Shown: positions 1 through 7,428, numbered from the stretch's first letter. The stretch: 12,737 bases of DNA from Acidobacteriota bacterium (GCA_003819755.1 RPQK01000131.1:1-12737); one strand, 5' to 3'. A program made the numbers and translations. Notes: a model not told the origin generated them from the letters alone.

Positions 1-25
1 CTGCTGGCGGATGCCAAAGAGGTTC

Positions 26-100
26 ACACGGACTAACACGGACGAAGACGGACTGACACGGACGGAAAGGCGCGTGTTGGTCCGTTTCAGCCCTTGTCGG
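26..100. repeat. Inverted tandem-repeat hairpin, 10-bp unit
   Basis: Four adjoining 10-bp units of the form acacggacta occupy 26-65 (third position and last bases vary). After a short loop at about 66-71, degenerate reverse-complement units follow (tggtccgttt, then cagcccttgt) and run up to the stop codon of the minus-strand amidohydrolase at 101-103. The two arms can fold into an imperfect hairpin at the 3' end of that gene. No clean T-run follows on the minus strand, so it is not a textbook intrinsic terminator. It could still stop or protect the transcript. The left arm is much more regular than the right arm. From memory, repeats of this acacggacta type recur between genes in several environmental phyla; I could not check this. 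Confidence 0.75.
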
Positions 101-1180
101 TCATTGCTTAAACCGCCCACCATTGATCCCCGGAATCACACGCAAAGCGTTCTTGAAGTACAACTTCTGCAGGACCTCATCCGGCAGGTCCAGGCCGTAC
201 ATTTTCCAGAAAGCGTGATACTTGCGGTAGTAGTCGAAGTATTCGTCCTGAGTCTCGAGCACCCGGAAGTAGTAAGGATATTCGGAAGGCTCCCAGGCAT
301 CCTTCCCGAACATCACCCGGTCCTGATATTTGATGAGCCACTGGCGAGCGAAACGCGGCTGGCGGCCCAACTCGTACAAGACGGCGCCGATCTCTGTCTG
401 GACGTTCGGGAGCTTGTCGAGCAGTTGCCCGAGTTTCGTCAGGTCGTTGCCCATCCAGCCTAAATGCGCGTTGATAAAGGTTGTCTTCGGATGGCGTGCG
501 AACAATCGGTGCTGCTCGGCAATCAGCGCTTCCCAAGAGGTATAACGTCCAGCGGGCCGCGCTCGTGAGGGGTGGAGCTTCAACTCGAGCCACCGCTCGT
601 TAACCCGGTCTTGAGGTTGAAAGAACGACCAGGGCTCTGCGGTGTGAATCAGAACGGGAATGCCCAGCCGTGCGCATGCCCGCCAAACCGGGTCGAATCT
701 CGGATCGTCGACCGGTATCCGCTTGCCGCTCCCGTCCGTCAGTGTCATTCCGAGGTTTTTGAAGATCTTCAGCCCCTGTGCGCCGTTGCGGACGTCTTCC
801 TCCAGCTGTGCGGCGGCACGGTCGCCATACTTCGGGTCGTCAATGCCGGAGAAATCGAGGTTGGCAAAAACAACGAAGCGGTCTTTGTAGCGACCCTTAA
901 GCTCGGCAACGTTGTGCTTGAGTGATTCCCCGGACCCGCCGCTCAAGTTCACCATGACGGCCATATTCATGGCGTCCATGTCCCGCACCAGCTGGTCGAC
1001 ATCCGCCGATGACGGGGATCTCTGGTGACTGTGAACGTCGATAAACGGATACTTGGCCCGGTTAGTTTTGTGTTCGGGCACCACCAGCGTCGACTTCGGT
1101 TCATATTCCTCGATCGACATTGTCTGGGCGGCAGCTACGCCGGTGATGAGTAAGACTACGGCGATCAGTGGGAGCTTCAT
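101..1180 (-). CDS. Secreted amidohydrolase (Amidohydrolase_2-type TIM barrel)
   Basis: This 359-residue protein is a probable metal-dependent hydrolase of the amidohydrolase superfamily. Residues 1-18 form a signal peptide with a hydrophobic core and a likely AAA-Q cleavage site, so it acts outside the cytoplasm. The metal-binding pattern is visible in order: IDVHSHQ (His50, His52) at strand 1, Lys138 in GLKIFKN, His179 in VLIHTAEP, His239 in FINAHLGW, and Asp294 in VMFGKDAW. The end, YFKNALRVIPG, matches the usual closing Asn-Ala helix of the family. Related families act on lactones, carboxylated aromatics or amides, and the substrate cannot be read here. The ATG at 1180 is chosen because it gives the signal peptide directly and an in-frame stop lies just upstream. 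No strong Shine-Dalgarno sequence is seen. The gene is divergent from the membrane protein at 1275 and ends against a repeat hairpin. Confidence 0.88.
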   Translation of the reverse strand: MKLPLIAVVLLITGVAAAQTMSIEEYEPKSTLVVPEHKTNRAKYPFIDVHSHQRSPSSADVDQLVRDMDAMNMAVMVNLSGGSGESLKHNVAELKGRYKDRFVVFANLDFSGIDDPKYGDRAAAQLEEDVRNGAQGLKIFKNLGMTLTDGSGKRIPVDDPRFDPVWRACARLGIPVLIHTAEPWSFFQPQDRVNERWLELKLHPSRARPAGRYTSWEALIAEQHRLFARHPKTTFINAHLGWMGNDLTKLGQLLDKLPNVQTEIGAVLYELGRQPRFARQWLIKYQDRVMFGKDAWEPSEYPYYFRVLETQDEYFDYYRKYHAFWKMYGLDLPDEVLQKLYFKNALRVIPGINGGRFKQ

Positions 1181-1218
1181 TCATGACATTGTCCCGTGTT
1201 TGGCCGCGTCGCAGCAAA

Positions 1219-1240
1219 TGTTTCGCCGCGCCGTGAAACA
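1219..1240. promoter_or_regulatory. Operator-like palindrome in divergent spacer
   Basis: TGTTTC at 1219-1224 faces its exact reverse complement GAAACA at 1235-1240. The 10 bp between them are partly symmetric around a central CG, so about 18 of 22 positions obey the two-fold symmetry. It lies roughly 38 bp from the amidohydrolase start and 34 bp from the membrane-protein start, where one dimeric repressor could control both genes. A central CpG with A/T-containing outer arms resembles LacI-family operators. No regulator gene is in the window, so the binding protein is unknown. Confidence 0.4.
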
Positions 1241-1274
1241 CGATAACCTTACGGTTTGAGGACCGTGATTGGGC

Positions 1275-2558
1275 ATGAAGGCACGCTTCACTGATTCTTA
1301 CTGGTTTCCGCTCCTGGTTCTCATGCTCGGTTTCGCATCGTACGCCTGGGTTCTTGATAACGGATTCATCTCGGACGACCTGGTCATACTGGCCCAAAGC
1401 GAGGACTTTGCTTTCATACCTGATCATCTCTACACCGCGCCTTTGGCTTTCCGGCTGCTTGCCTTCGCCTGGTTCGCCGTCATGCAAGCCGCCTTTGGCT
1501 TGGAGGCTGTCTGGTTTTATGTTTTCTCGATTCTGCTCCATTGCCTGAATGCCCTTCTCCTGCGATCGGTCCTGGTTCGGCGTGGCGCGGACGTCCAGGT
1601 TGCCGGTTTGGCCGCTCTACTTTTTGTAATCATCCAGAACCCATCCGAAGCGATAGGTTGGCTGGCGGCCGTGAATGAGCTTCTGGTGGGCTCCTTCCTG
1701 CTCGGTGTCCTCTGGGCGACGCACAAATCTCGATACGCTATGGGTCTCGTTCTTTACCTCGGGGCTCTGTTCTCAAAAGAAGCGGGGGCCGTGGCCTGCC
1801 TGCTGTTACCACTCCTCCTCCTGACTCTTCCCGGCGGGGAAGGGCGAAAAACGCCTCCCCGATGGTTCTGGATGCTGCTCGCCTTTATGACAGCCGGATA
1901 CGTCGCGTGGTTTGTCGTTCTAAGAGAGACGAATTTCCTCATCCAGAGTCGGTTCTACGGTTTAAAGCCTACCGCAGTGCTGGTTCTCCTCTTTAGCCTT
2001 CATAAGATCGCGTTCCCGTGGATATACCTGGCCCTCCTGGTGGGGTTCTCTGGGGCCCGCAGATCGCTTCATTCCCGTGAGGTCGTCGTAGCCGCAGGCT
2101 GGACGGCGATCTCCCTCTCCCCCTACATGTTTCTGACTTACGACACTCATCTTCCCAGCCGCCACCTCTATCTGGCCGCGATGCCCGCTTCGTACCTGAT
2201 TGCACAGCTTGTCTGGCCGGTCGGCAACCGACTTCGCTGGGGATTCGTAATCGCGTTTGCCGTTGCGAACATAGGGTATCTGTGGTTAGTGAAAGAGCCG
2301 CAGTACGTGGCCCGTGGGGCAACGAGCCGGGAGTTGATTGCTATTCTGAAGTCGCGGCCGCCAGGTTGCGTCGTGGTCGAAAAATTCCCGGAAAACCCTT
2401 GGATCGCGAAACTATCGAGCCGGTTTGTCCCAGGCTGGTCGCCGCAGATGATTTTGGTCAATGAGGGATCACACGCGGCCGATTGCCTGGTGGTTTCGTG
2501 GGACTCCTCTCTGAAGAATTACACCGTGATACCGTCGACCTCGACGTCAAAACCGTAA
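1275..2558 (+). CDS. Polytopic membrane protein, GT-C glycosyltransferase-like
   Basis: The 427-residue protein has about 11 hydrophobic segments and a soluble C-terminal tail of roughly 90 residues. The first helix (about 11-28) is followed by NGFISDD with an Asp34-Asp35 pair, the position of the acidic motif in the first outer loop of GT-C transferases (PMT, TMTC and ArnT types). Later motifs also fit bacterial members of this group: a GWLAAVNELLVG segment, FSKEAGA, and SRHLYLA. Such enzymes use polyprenyl-phosphate sugars to glycosylate proteins or lipids at the outer membrane face; that role is inferred from family resemblance only. ATG 1275 is chosen, but an in-frame TTG at 1269 is better spaced from GAGGA at 1258-1262 (6 nt rather than 12) and would add two residues. 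It converges with the methyltransferase, with only 17 bp between the stops. Confidence 0.78.
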   Translation: MKARFTDSYWFPLLVLMLGFASYAWVLDNGFISDDLVILAQSEDFAFIPDHLYTAPLAFRLLAFAWFAVMQAAFGLEAVWFYVFSILLHCLNALLLRSVLVRRGADVQVAGLAALLFVIIQNPSEAIGWLAAVNELLVGSFLLGVLWATHKSRYAMGLVLYLGALFSKEAGAVACLLLPLLLLTLPGGEGRKTPPRWFWMLLAFMTAGYVAWFVVLRETNFLIQSRFYGLKPTAVLVLLFSLHKIAFPWIYLALLVGFSGARRSLHSREVVVAAGWTAISLSPYMFLTYDTHLPSRHLYLAAMPASYLIAQLVWPVGNRLRWGFVIAFAVANIGYLWLVKEPQYVARGATSRELIAILKSRPPGCVVVEKFPENPWIAKLSSRFVPGWSPQMILVNEGSHAADCLVVSWDSSLKNYTVIPSTSTSKP

Positions 2559-2575
2559 TGGCGTGGGAAGGGGAT

Positions 2576-3316
2576 TCAGGGCAGGTCAAGGAGCGCGCGG
2601 ATCGCGGAATATTCGGCCGACCATTTCATTCCCGTTTCCGGCCGCATGCAAATCTCCTCCTCAACGACTGGTCCCGCCGTCTGCGCCGCGCATTCAATAA
2701 CCCAATAAGTCGTCGGGAGGCCGGGTCTTGGCCGGACGGCGACCAGGCGACAAATGGCAAGACCATTTGCGGCTGCCGTAGAAACCGCGCGTTCACGCCC
2801 CGGCCCATTCATCAGAAGAACCGCCCGCCCACAGGGAGTCAGGTGACGGGCTGCCGTCCGGGCGTAGTCCTCCACCCCGCCGCGCAGCTCGAACCGGCCA
2901 GCGGCCCTCCCGGGATCTTTCGGCAAGACTCCACTCCCGACTCGGACATACGGAGGCGCCCCGCAGATGAGGTCGAATGCGGGCTGTCCGTCGAGCACCC
3001 CAAGATCGCGGAGATCGCCGAGCCGAGCATCGTAGCGGTCGGTCAGACCGTTTAGTGCCGCATTGCGGAGGGCCAGGGAGTGATGGGCTGGATGCGCCTC
3101 TACCCCTACAACGTTCGCCGCCGGGAGACCGCGGAGCAGGAGAAGCGCAACGGTCCCCTTGCCGCTCCCCAGGTCAAGAATCCGCCGAGCCTCCGGGCAC
3201 GCCCGCATCGCCGCCCAGGCCAGGAAGATGTCATCCGAAGCCGCCCGGTGACCGGATCGGTGCTGGATGATGCGCAGAGTGCGGCTTAGGAGGTCGATGG
3301 TCTCGTGGTCGTTCAT
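2576..3316 (-). CDS. TrmN6-like SAM-dependent methyltransferase
   Basis: This 246-residue Rossmann-fold methyltransferase resembles the tRNA1(Val) adenine-37 N6-methyltransferase group (TrmN6/YfiC). Motif I is ILDLGSGKG at residues 46-54, the acidic ribose-binding residue is Glu73 in VGVEAHP, and the NAALNGL segment (85-91) is typical of the group. Motif IV reads GAPPY at 119-123, whereas N6-adenine methylases normally have NPPY. The catalytic Asn position is therefore Ala120. A following FELRGGVEDY segment resembles a broader subfamily annotated only as methyltransferase. It may modify something other than tRNA adenine. ATG 3316 has no visible Shine-Dalgarno. Its upstream region is occupied from 3328 by a long 7-bp repeat hairpin, so expression may depend on read-through from the flavoprotein gene or on sequence within the repeat. 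Confidence 0.8.
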   Translation of the reverse strand: MNDHETIDLLSRTLRIIQHRSGHRAASDDIFLAWAAMRACPEARRILDLGSGKGTVALLLLRGLPAANVVGVEAHPAHHSLALRNAALNGLTDRYDARLGDLRDLGVLDGQPAFDLICGAPPYVRVGSGVLPKDPGRAAGRFELRGGVEDYARTAARHLTPCGRAVLLMNGPGRERAVSTAAANGLAICRLVAVRPRPGLPTTYWVIECAAQTAGPVVEEEICMRPETGMKWSAEYSAIRALLDLP

Positions 3317-3327
3317 AGTGAATTGGC

Positions 3328-3491
3328 AAGTCAGGAGTCAGAAGTCAGAAGTCAGAAGTCAGAAGTCAGAATGGGAAGCAAATGAGTATCCCGTGGCTTC
3401 TTCTGCCTTCTGCCTTCTGTCTTCTGTCTTCTGCCTTCTGACTCCTGACTTCTGACTTCTGACTTCTGACTTCTGTCTTCCGACTTCTGAG
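3328..3491. repeat. Inverted 7-bp microsatellite, 6 facing 13 copies
   Basis: Six units of aagtcag (one variant, gagtcag) fill 3328-3369. After a 31-bp spacer, thirteen units of ttctgac and close variants (ttctgcc, ttctgtc, tcctgac, ttccgac) fill 3401-3491. The two blocks are reverse complements and could form a long stem, with up to six units paired and several registers possible. The rare variant unit occurs in both arms (gagtcag at 3335, tcctgac at 3443). The element lies 14 bp past the flavoprotein stop and 11 bp before the methyltransferase start, both on the minus strand. It is therefore a 3' structure for one gene and a 5' leader structure for the other. Similar aagtcag arrays are, from memory, common in Acidobacteriota genomes. 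Confidence 0.92.
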
Positions 3492-3505
3492 GTTCTTGAG
3501 GCCCT

Positions 3506-4114
3506 TTAATCCTGGCTCGCGCCCTCGCCTACCCTGCTGTCCGCAAACAGTTTCCCTGCCAGCCAGCCCAGGTTTTCGGCAAAGCGTGTAACGGTCTCCA
3601 AGCCCTCCCGGTCCTCGCTTACCTCGCCCCTGGCCGCGCCGAACGCAATGTTCCAGTAGCTGGAACCGGGCACGATCATGTCGTTGATCATGTACCAGAA
3701 AAGCAGTTGAGCGTAGGTAAAGTTCTGTCCTGCCCGGCGGGCGACGACGACAGGGCCGCCGAGCTTTCTGGATAAAAGGTTCCCGTTCTTTCGCGACACA
3801 TATCCGGCCCGGTCGAGAAGCGCCATCATCTGCGGAGTTGCCGAGCCGAAGTAGACTGGGGAACCGACGACGATGATCTCGGCTTCCAGCATTCGAACGA
3901 AGATCTCATGGAAGTCGTCCGAGTCATCCGAACATCTTCGATCCAGCCGCTTGCCGCACGTTCCGCACCCCCTGCACGGATTCACGCGCTTTTCGGCCAA
4001 CCTCACCAAGTCCGTGTCAAAACCCTCCGAAGCCAGCCGGTCCAGGCACACCTGGAGCAACGACTCGGTGTTTCCCTTCACCCTCGGACTCCCACAAATC
4101 GCTATCGCTTTCAC
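3506..4114 (-). CDS. Iron-sulfur flavoprotein / NAD(P)H-dependent FMN reductase family
   Basis: The 202-residue protein has a flavodoxin-like fold. Residues 8-16 (GSPRVKGNT) form the FMN phosphate-binding loop, and VVGSPVYFGSATPQM forms the second flavin loop. Between them, C47-x2-C50-x2-C53-x7-C61 matches the compact cysteine motif of archaeal and bacterial iron-sulfur flavoproteins, which bind a 4Fe-4S cluster next to FMN and carry electrons, often in redox-stress or anaerobic contexts. The C-terminal half is typical of the wider FMN-reductase family. The start is GTG at 4114, preceded by a perfect AGGAGG six bases upstream, which fixes the start. It is cytoplasmic, with no signal peptide. 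It is transcribed away from the propeller gene and toward the methyltransferase, 189 bp upstream of it. Its physiological electron partner is unknown. Confidence 0.87.
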   Translation of the reverse strand: MKAIAICGSPRVKGNTESLLQVCLDRLASEGFDTDLVRLAEKRVNPCRGCGTCGKRLDRRCSDDSDDFHEIFVRMLEAEIIVVGSPVYFGSATPQMMALLDRAGYVSRKNGNLLSRKLGGPVVVARRAGQNFTYAQLLFWYMINDMIVPGSSYWNIAFGAARGEVSEDREGLETVTRFAENLGWLAGKLFADSRVGEGASQD

Positions 4115-4120
4115 TGCAAA

Positions 4121-4150
4121 CCTCCTTTGGAGCAGAGCATGCAGATTATA
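4121..4150 (-). promoter_or_regulatory. Promoter -10 box and ribosome binding site of flavoprotein gene
   Basis: Reading the minus strand, a perfect TATAAT lies at 4150-4145 and a perfect AGGAGG at 4126-4121, with the GTG start at 4114. The leader would be about 24 nt. No recognisable -35 hexamer is found 16-18 bp upstream (the sequence there is GC-rich), which suggests activator dependence or weak basal activity. Confidence 0.5.
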
Positions 4151-4179
4151 GATCCATGTCCCCGGATGCCGCGCGTTTT

Positions 4180-4197
4180 ACCGTAACCGACCGTAAC
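4180..4197. promoter_or_regulatory. Tandem ACCGTAAC direct repeats, 10-bp period
   Basis: The octamer ACCGTAAC occurs at 4180-4187 and again at 4190-4197, in phase with one helical turn. The pair lies in the 150-bp spacer between the divergent flavoprotein and propeller genes. Relative to the predicted flavoprotein start site near 4138 it covers about -42 to -59, a usual place for an activator bound beside RNA polymerase. It lies 68-85 bp before the propeller start codon. The binding protein is unknown. Confidence 0.35.
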
Positions 4198-4264
4198 GTA
4201 GCCGCTAGATTCTTTTCTTATAGGAGCACGACCGCCAGAGTTATCGGGAAAGGAGAGAGGAGTT

Positions 4265-7200
4265 TTGACCAAAAAACTGGGAGTCATAAGCCGCACGAGC
4301 TGCCTGGCTGTTTTCCTCGGGATAGCCTTCGTCACGCTTCTGTCAGGGCTGGGAGTTCCTGCCGATCAAATTGTCTGGGAGACAGTGGACCCGGGAGGCA
4401 ACGGCTGGCTGCATTGCGGGGCTATTCATCCGAGAAGCGGACACCTTTTCTTCTCATCCGACATGAGCTTGTCGCTTCTGAGAAGCACGGATCAGGGAAT
4501 GACCTGGACTCCGATTGCCAATCCGGATGCCGGCACGGCCCACGGAATTGTGGGGGATCCCACTGACCCGAACACGCTCTATATGAACCAGATGGGTGTG
4601 GTGCCCGCCACTTCGGGCATTTGGAAAAGCACCGACGATGGAGACACCTGGCGACAGATTTACCGCGGCGACGACTTTGGAATGAGCCGCGGACAGTCGG
4701 GAGTGGTCGATCCCGCCAACAATTCGGCTCTTTACTGGACCGCTGCCGACATGGGTGTCCGCCGCTCGACAGACGGCGGTTTGCACTGGTCGGATTTGAG
4801 CCAAGGACTGCCCAAGGACCGAATCGTTCAGGACCGGCACCTTAACGAGCTGGAACTGGATCACAACTCCCCGGTAGGACGGAGAACCCTCTACTATCCA
4901 ACCAATCTCGGCCTGTACCGGATGGATGAGCCCGCTGCCACCTGGAAACTGGTCGCCGGGCTGCCCGCCGCCTCGTGCTCGGACGTAACGGTCTGCAACC
5001 GCGGAGTTGTTTTTGCGGCTTTCCCTGATCGGGGGCTGTTCAAGAGCACGGATGGCGGTAAGAGCTGGGTGGCACGGGAATCGGGTCTGGATGGCAAGCG
5101 ACCCTTGCGGGTCCTGGCAACAAAATCGCGGCCCGAGATGGTCTACGTCGCGACCGTGCGAGACGAGGGGATCTACGGAAGCCAGGATGGGGGCGAATCG
5201 TTCCGGCTTTTGACCCATCGTCGCTACAACTCGAGTTTCAATTGGCCCACCAATTACCGGCAACATGAAGGCGTCTCCGCTCAGGTTCTGTTCATTGACC
5301 CGAACGACCCCTACACGCTTTACACCGACTACAGCAAGAAAACCCACGATGGGGGGCAAACCTGGGAGCATTACGGCACCCGGGAAGTTCGCCGGGATCG
5401 ATGGCGCGGCGAGGGGCTCTGCCTCCTCACCGACTACCGGGTCGTGTTTGATCCAAATCGTCCGAAGATCGTCTGGTTTGGCTTCTCCGACACCGGACTG
5501 ATGCTCTCAGAGGACGGCGGCGAGACGATCATTAACCTGATCACTTTTCACCGGGGCGAGGTCAACCAGGGAGCCTACTGGCGAGATAAGCTGGTTCACT
5601 CCTCCGGCTCCTGCGTTTCGATGGCCGTTGACCCGGAGCTTTCGACGACGATTTACGCTTCAATCAGCACCAAAAATGCCTCAGCCGATCGGGCCTCGGT
5701 CGGTGGCATCGTGATCAAGTCGGTCGACAGCGGGTGGAACTGGGAGCCACTCTACGAAAAGCACGGCTTGGACGACGGGATAGTCCGCTCGATTGTCATA
5801 GATCCCTCTTCTCCCGTCCGCAATCGCACGGTTTTTGTTGCCAGCTACCCGAATGGCGTTTACAGGAGCGAAGATGACGGAAAGAGCTTCCGGTGTGTGA
5901 CTCCAGCCGCAATGTTTGGCGGCAATACGAGAGTCATGTGGCTTGAGATGGCGCCTTCGGACCCGAAGGTTCTCTATCTCGCCGTTGGAGGTTCCTACGG
6001 CATCCGTCCGATAGGCTACGGTCCCCAGGTTTACCCCGCACTCGATCCGGGGATGAATGGAGGGGTTTTCAAGACCACCGACGGCGGCGACACCTGGCAG
6101 AAGTGTAACAAGGTGCGTGAGCTGCCGAATGTCCAGGATATCGCCGTCCACCCGACAGACCCGAATATCGTCTTCGCGGCGTCCGGGCCTGAGGAATACC
6201 TGGCAGGAGACAAGTCCTGCCCGCAGGAGACAAGGGAGGGTGGAGTCTTTGCAAGTATGGACGGCGGTATCAACTGGCAGAGAGTATTCACTCCTCCGCG
6301 GGCTGAGGTGCTGGGTCGAGCGGAAGTGCAGGCGATCTGCATCAATCCCGTCGCCCCGGAAATACTCTACGCGGCCGTCCAGCCCTACGGTATCTACCGC
6401 ACGCTCGACTCGGGCCAAAATTGGGAGTTGATCGGGAAGGAGTCAATGGATCGGCGCCAGCGTCGCTACCATTCCGTCGACCTGAATCCCCACAACCCGG
6501 CCGAAGTCTGGGTCGCTCACTTCGGCAACTCGTTTTCCCGCTGCATCGACGAGTCAGCCAGGCAATTCATGGAGCAGGCGGTGAAGCGGACGAACTTTGT
6601 GCACAACCCGGGGTTTGAGCAGGTGCATCTCGCCACGGAACGCCCGGCGGACTGGAGTGTCGAGCAGCCCGACCCCCCTTCGGGAGAGCGCCCGGTTATC
6701 CGGTTGAGCGACGTCCAGGTGAGTGAGGGCCGGCATTCGCTACACTTCCTCCTCACCCCGGCTTATGCCAATGCGCCAAGCCAGTTGCCCGCAGAACGGG
6801 AACAGCGGAGGCTCGAACAGGAGGGCAAGTTGCAGCCCAGACCGGCGGCGGCGAGCGCCCGTTTCAAAGGACCAACCAACAGCTGGGTGTTTCAAAAGAT
6901 CGACCCCTATTTCACCAGTCTCATGCGCGGACGGCGCGTGGCAGTTGAGATGGACGTCTATATCGTCGACAGGAATCTCCCGCAATACTGGTCCCGAGGA
7001 ACAGAAGCGGGAGAAATTCCGCGCGATCCGCCACAGGTTTATCTCACGGAAGTCCGGGATTACAACGTCCACTGGATGGTCGCCGAAACCTCGCTCGAGG
7101 ACCTCGAGCCGACCGAGAATATCCCGGCCTCAAGAATGAAAAATCGCTGGTACCGATGCCGGGCAGTAGGCCGGGTCTCGGAAGACGCTCTGTCTACCCG

Positions 7201-7282
7201 GATTACCGTCAGCGGCATAGGCCTCGACTCGGGCCCGATGGACCTCTACATCGACAATGTGAGTTTGACGATTGTGGAGTAG
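4265..7282 (+). CDS. Secreted Asp-box (BNR) beta-propeller protein with C-terminal carbohydrate-binding-like domain
   Basis: The protein has 1005 residues, with a signal peptide at about 1-33 (likely cleavage VPA-D). Twelve Asp-box motifs of the form S/T-x-D-x-G-x-T/S-W/F start near residues 74, 122, 168, 261, 306, 360, 415, 486, 535, 604, 664 and 713. They point to two stacked seven-bladed propellers, as in sortilin/VPS10-like and GH74 xyloglucanase-like proteins. Residues 777 to the end begin NFVHNPGFE and end with YIDNVSL, a pattern typical of CBM4/9-type jelly-roll modules. Asp66 (FFSSDMS) and Asp409 (GFSDTG) each open a propeller half and could be catalytic if it is GH74-like, but I cannot confirm this. 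Sialidase hallmarks such as FRIP are absent. Start: TTG with a purine-rich GGAGAGAGGAG just upstream; no ATG lies nearby. It heads the plus-strand carbohydrate block. Confidence 0.85.
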   Translation: MTKKLGVISRTSCLAVFLGIAFVTLLSGLGVPADQIVWETVDPGGNGWLHCGAIHPRSGHLFFSSDMSLSLLRSTDQGMTWTPIANPDAGTAHGIVGDPTDPNTLYMNQMGVVPATSGIWKSTDDGDTWRQIYRGDDFGMSRGQSGVVDPANNSALYWTAADMGVRRSTDGGLHWSDLSQGLPKDRIVQDRHLNELELDHNSPVGRRTLYYPTNLGLYRMDEPAATWKLVAGLPAASCSDVTVCNRGVVFAAFPDRGLFKSTDGGKSWVARESGLDGKRPLRVLATKSRPEMVYVATVRDEGIYGSQDGGESFRLLTHRRYNSSFNWPTNYRQHEGVSAQVLFIDPNDPYTLYTDYSKKTHDGGQTWEHYGTREVRRDRWRGEGLCLLTDYRVVFDPNRPKIVWFGFSDTGLMLSEDGGETIINLITFHRGEVNQGAYWRDKLVHSSGSCVSMAVDPELSTTIYASISTKNASADRASVGGIVIKSVDSGWNWEPLYEKHGLDDGIVRSIVIDPSSPVRNRTVFVASYPNGVYRSEDDGKSFRCVTPAAMFGGNTRVMWLEMAPSDPKVLYLAVGGSYGIRPIGYGPQVYPALDPGMNGGVFKTTDGGDTWQKCNKVRELPNVQDIAVHPTDPNIVFAASGPEEYLAGDKSCPQETREGGVFASMDGGINWQRVFTPPRAEVLGRAEVQAICINPVAPEILYAAVQPYGIYRTLDSGQNWELIGKESMDRRQRRYHSVDLNPHNPAEVWVAHFGNSFSRCIDESARQFMEQAVKRTNFVHNPGFEQVHLATERPADWSVEQPDPPSGERPVIRLSDVQVSEGRHSLHFLLTPAYANAPSQLPAEREQRRLEQEGKLQPRPAAASARFKGPTNSWVFQKIDPYFTSLMRGRRVAVEMDVYIVDRNLPQYWSRGTEAGEIPRDPPQVYLTEVRDYNVHWMVAETSLEDLEPTENIPASRMKNRWYRCRAVGRVSEDALSTRITVSGIGLDSGPMDLYIDNVSLTIVE

Positions 7283-7301
7283 GGGAGCACTAAGGCCAAA
7301 A

Positions 7302-7381
7302 GACCCCAAGGACCTCAACGACCTCAAGGACAGGAAGGTGAGTCCTGTCCTTGGGGTCTTTGAGGTCCTTGAGGTCCTTTT
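7302..7381 (+). terminator. Inverted 9-bp tandem-repeat hairpin, probable terminator
   Basis: Three 9-bp units (gaccccaag, gacctcaac, gacctcaag) plus gacagga form the left arm at 7302-7335. The right arm at 7343-7376 is tcctgtc followed by cttggggtc, tttgaggtc and cttgaggtc. The 34-bp stem has three mismatches, at least one of them a possible G-U pair in RNA, and a 7-nt loop. The stem is followed by CTTTT. It starts 19 bp after the propeller stop codon, so it is well placed to end that transcript. The long arms and the tandem units are not usual for an intrinsic terminator. Confidence 0.7.
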
Positions 7382-7419
7382 CGCTCAAGTTCGTGCGCTT
7401 CGCCCATAAATCCCCGCCA

Positions 7420-7428
7420 TGCTATTTT
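7420..7428 (+). promoter_or_regulatory. Extended -10 box for the GntP gene
   Basis: TGCTATTTT is an extended -10 element (TGn followed by TATTTT). No convincing -35 hexamer lies 17 bp upstream. The ATG is at 7442, so transcription would start about 6-8 nt before it, giving an almost leaderless mRNA. This fits the lack of any Shine-Dalgarno sequence. The string TATTTTGAT recurs before the next gene. Confidence 0.4.

Noticed and set aside
5..17. TGGCGGATGCCAA shared with position 12297
   Set aside because: A 13-base match in a window of this size is within chance expectation, and the second copy is inside a coding region.
1249..1255. TTACGGT in the first divergent spacer, the complement of part of the ACCGTAAC repeats at 4180-4197
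   Set aside because: One or two copies of any 7-mer are expected by chance in this window on both strands, so it does not support a shared regulator.
3328..3491. CRISPR array
   Set aside because: The units are 7 bp and adjoin each other without unique spacers, and no cas gene is present. It is an inverted microsatellite.
4265..7282. GH33 sialidase assignment for the Asp-box protein
   Set aside because: Asp boxes occur in many propeller families. The FRIP motif and the conserved arginine triad context are not seen, and the size suggests two propellers.
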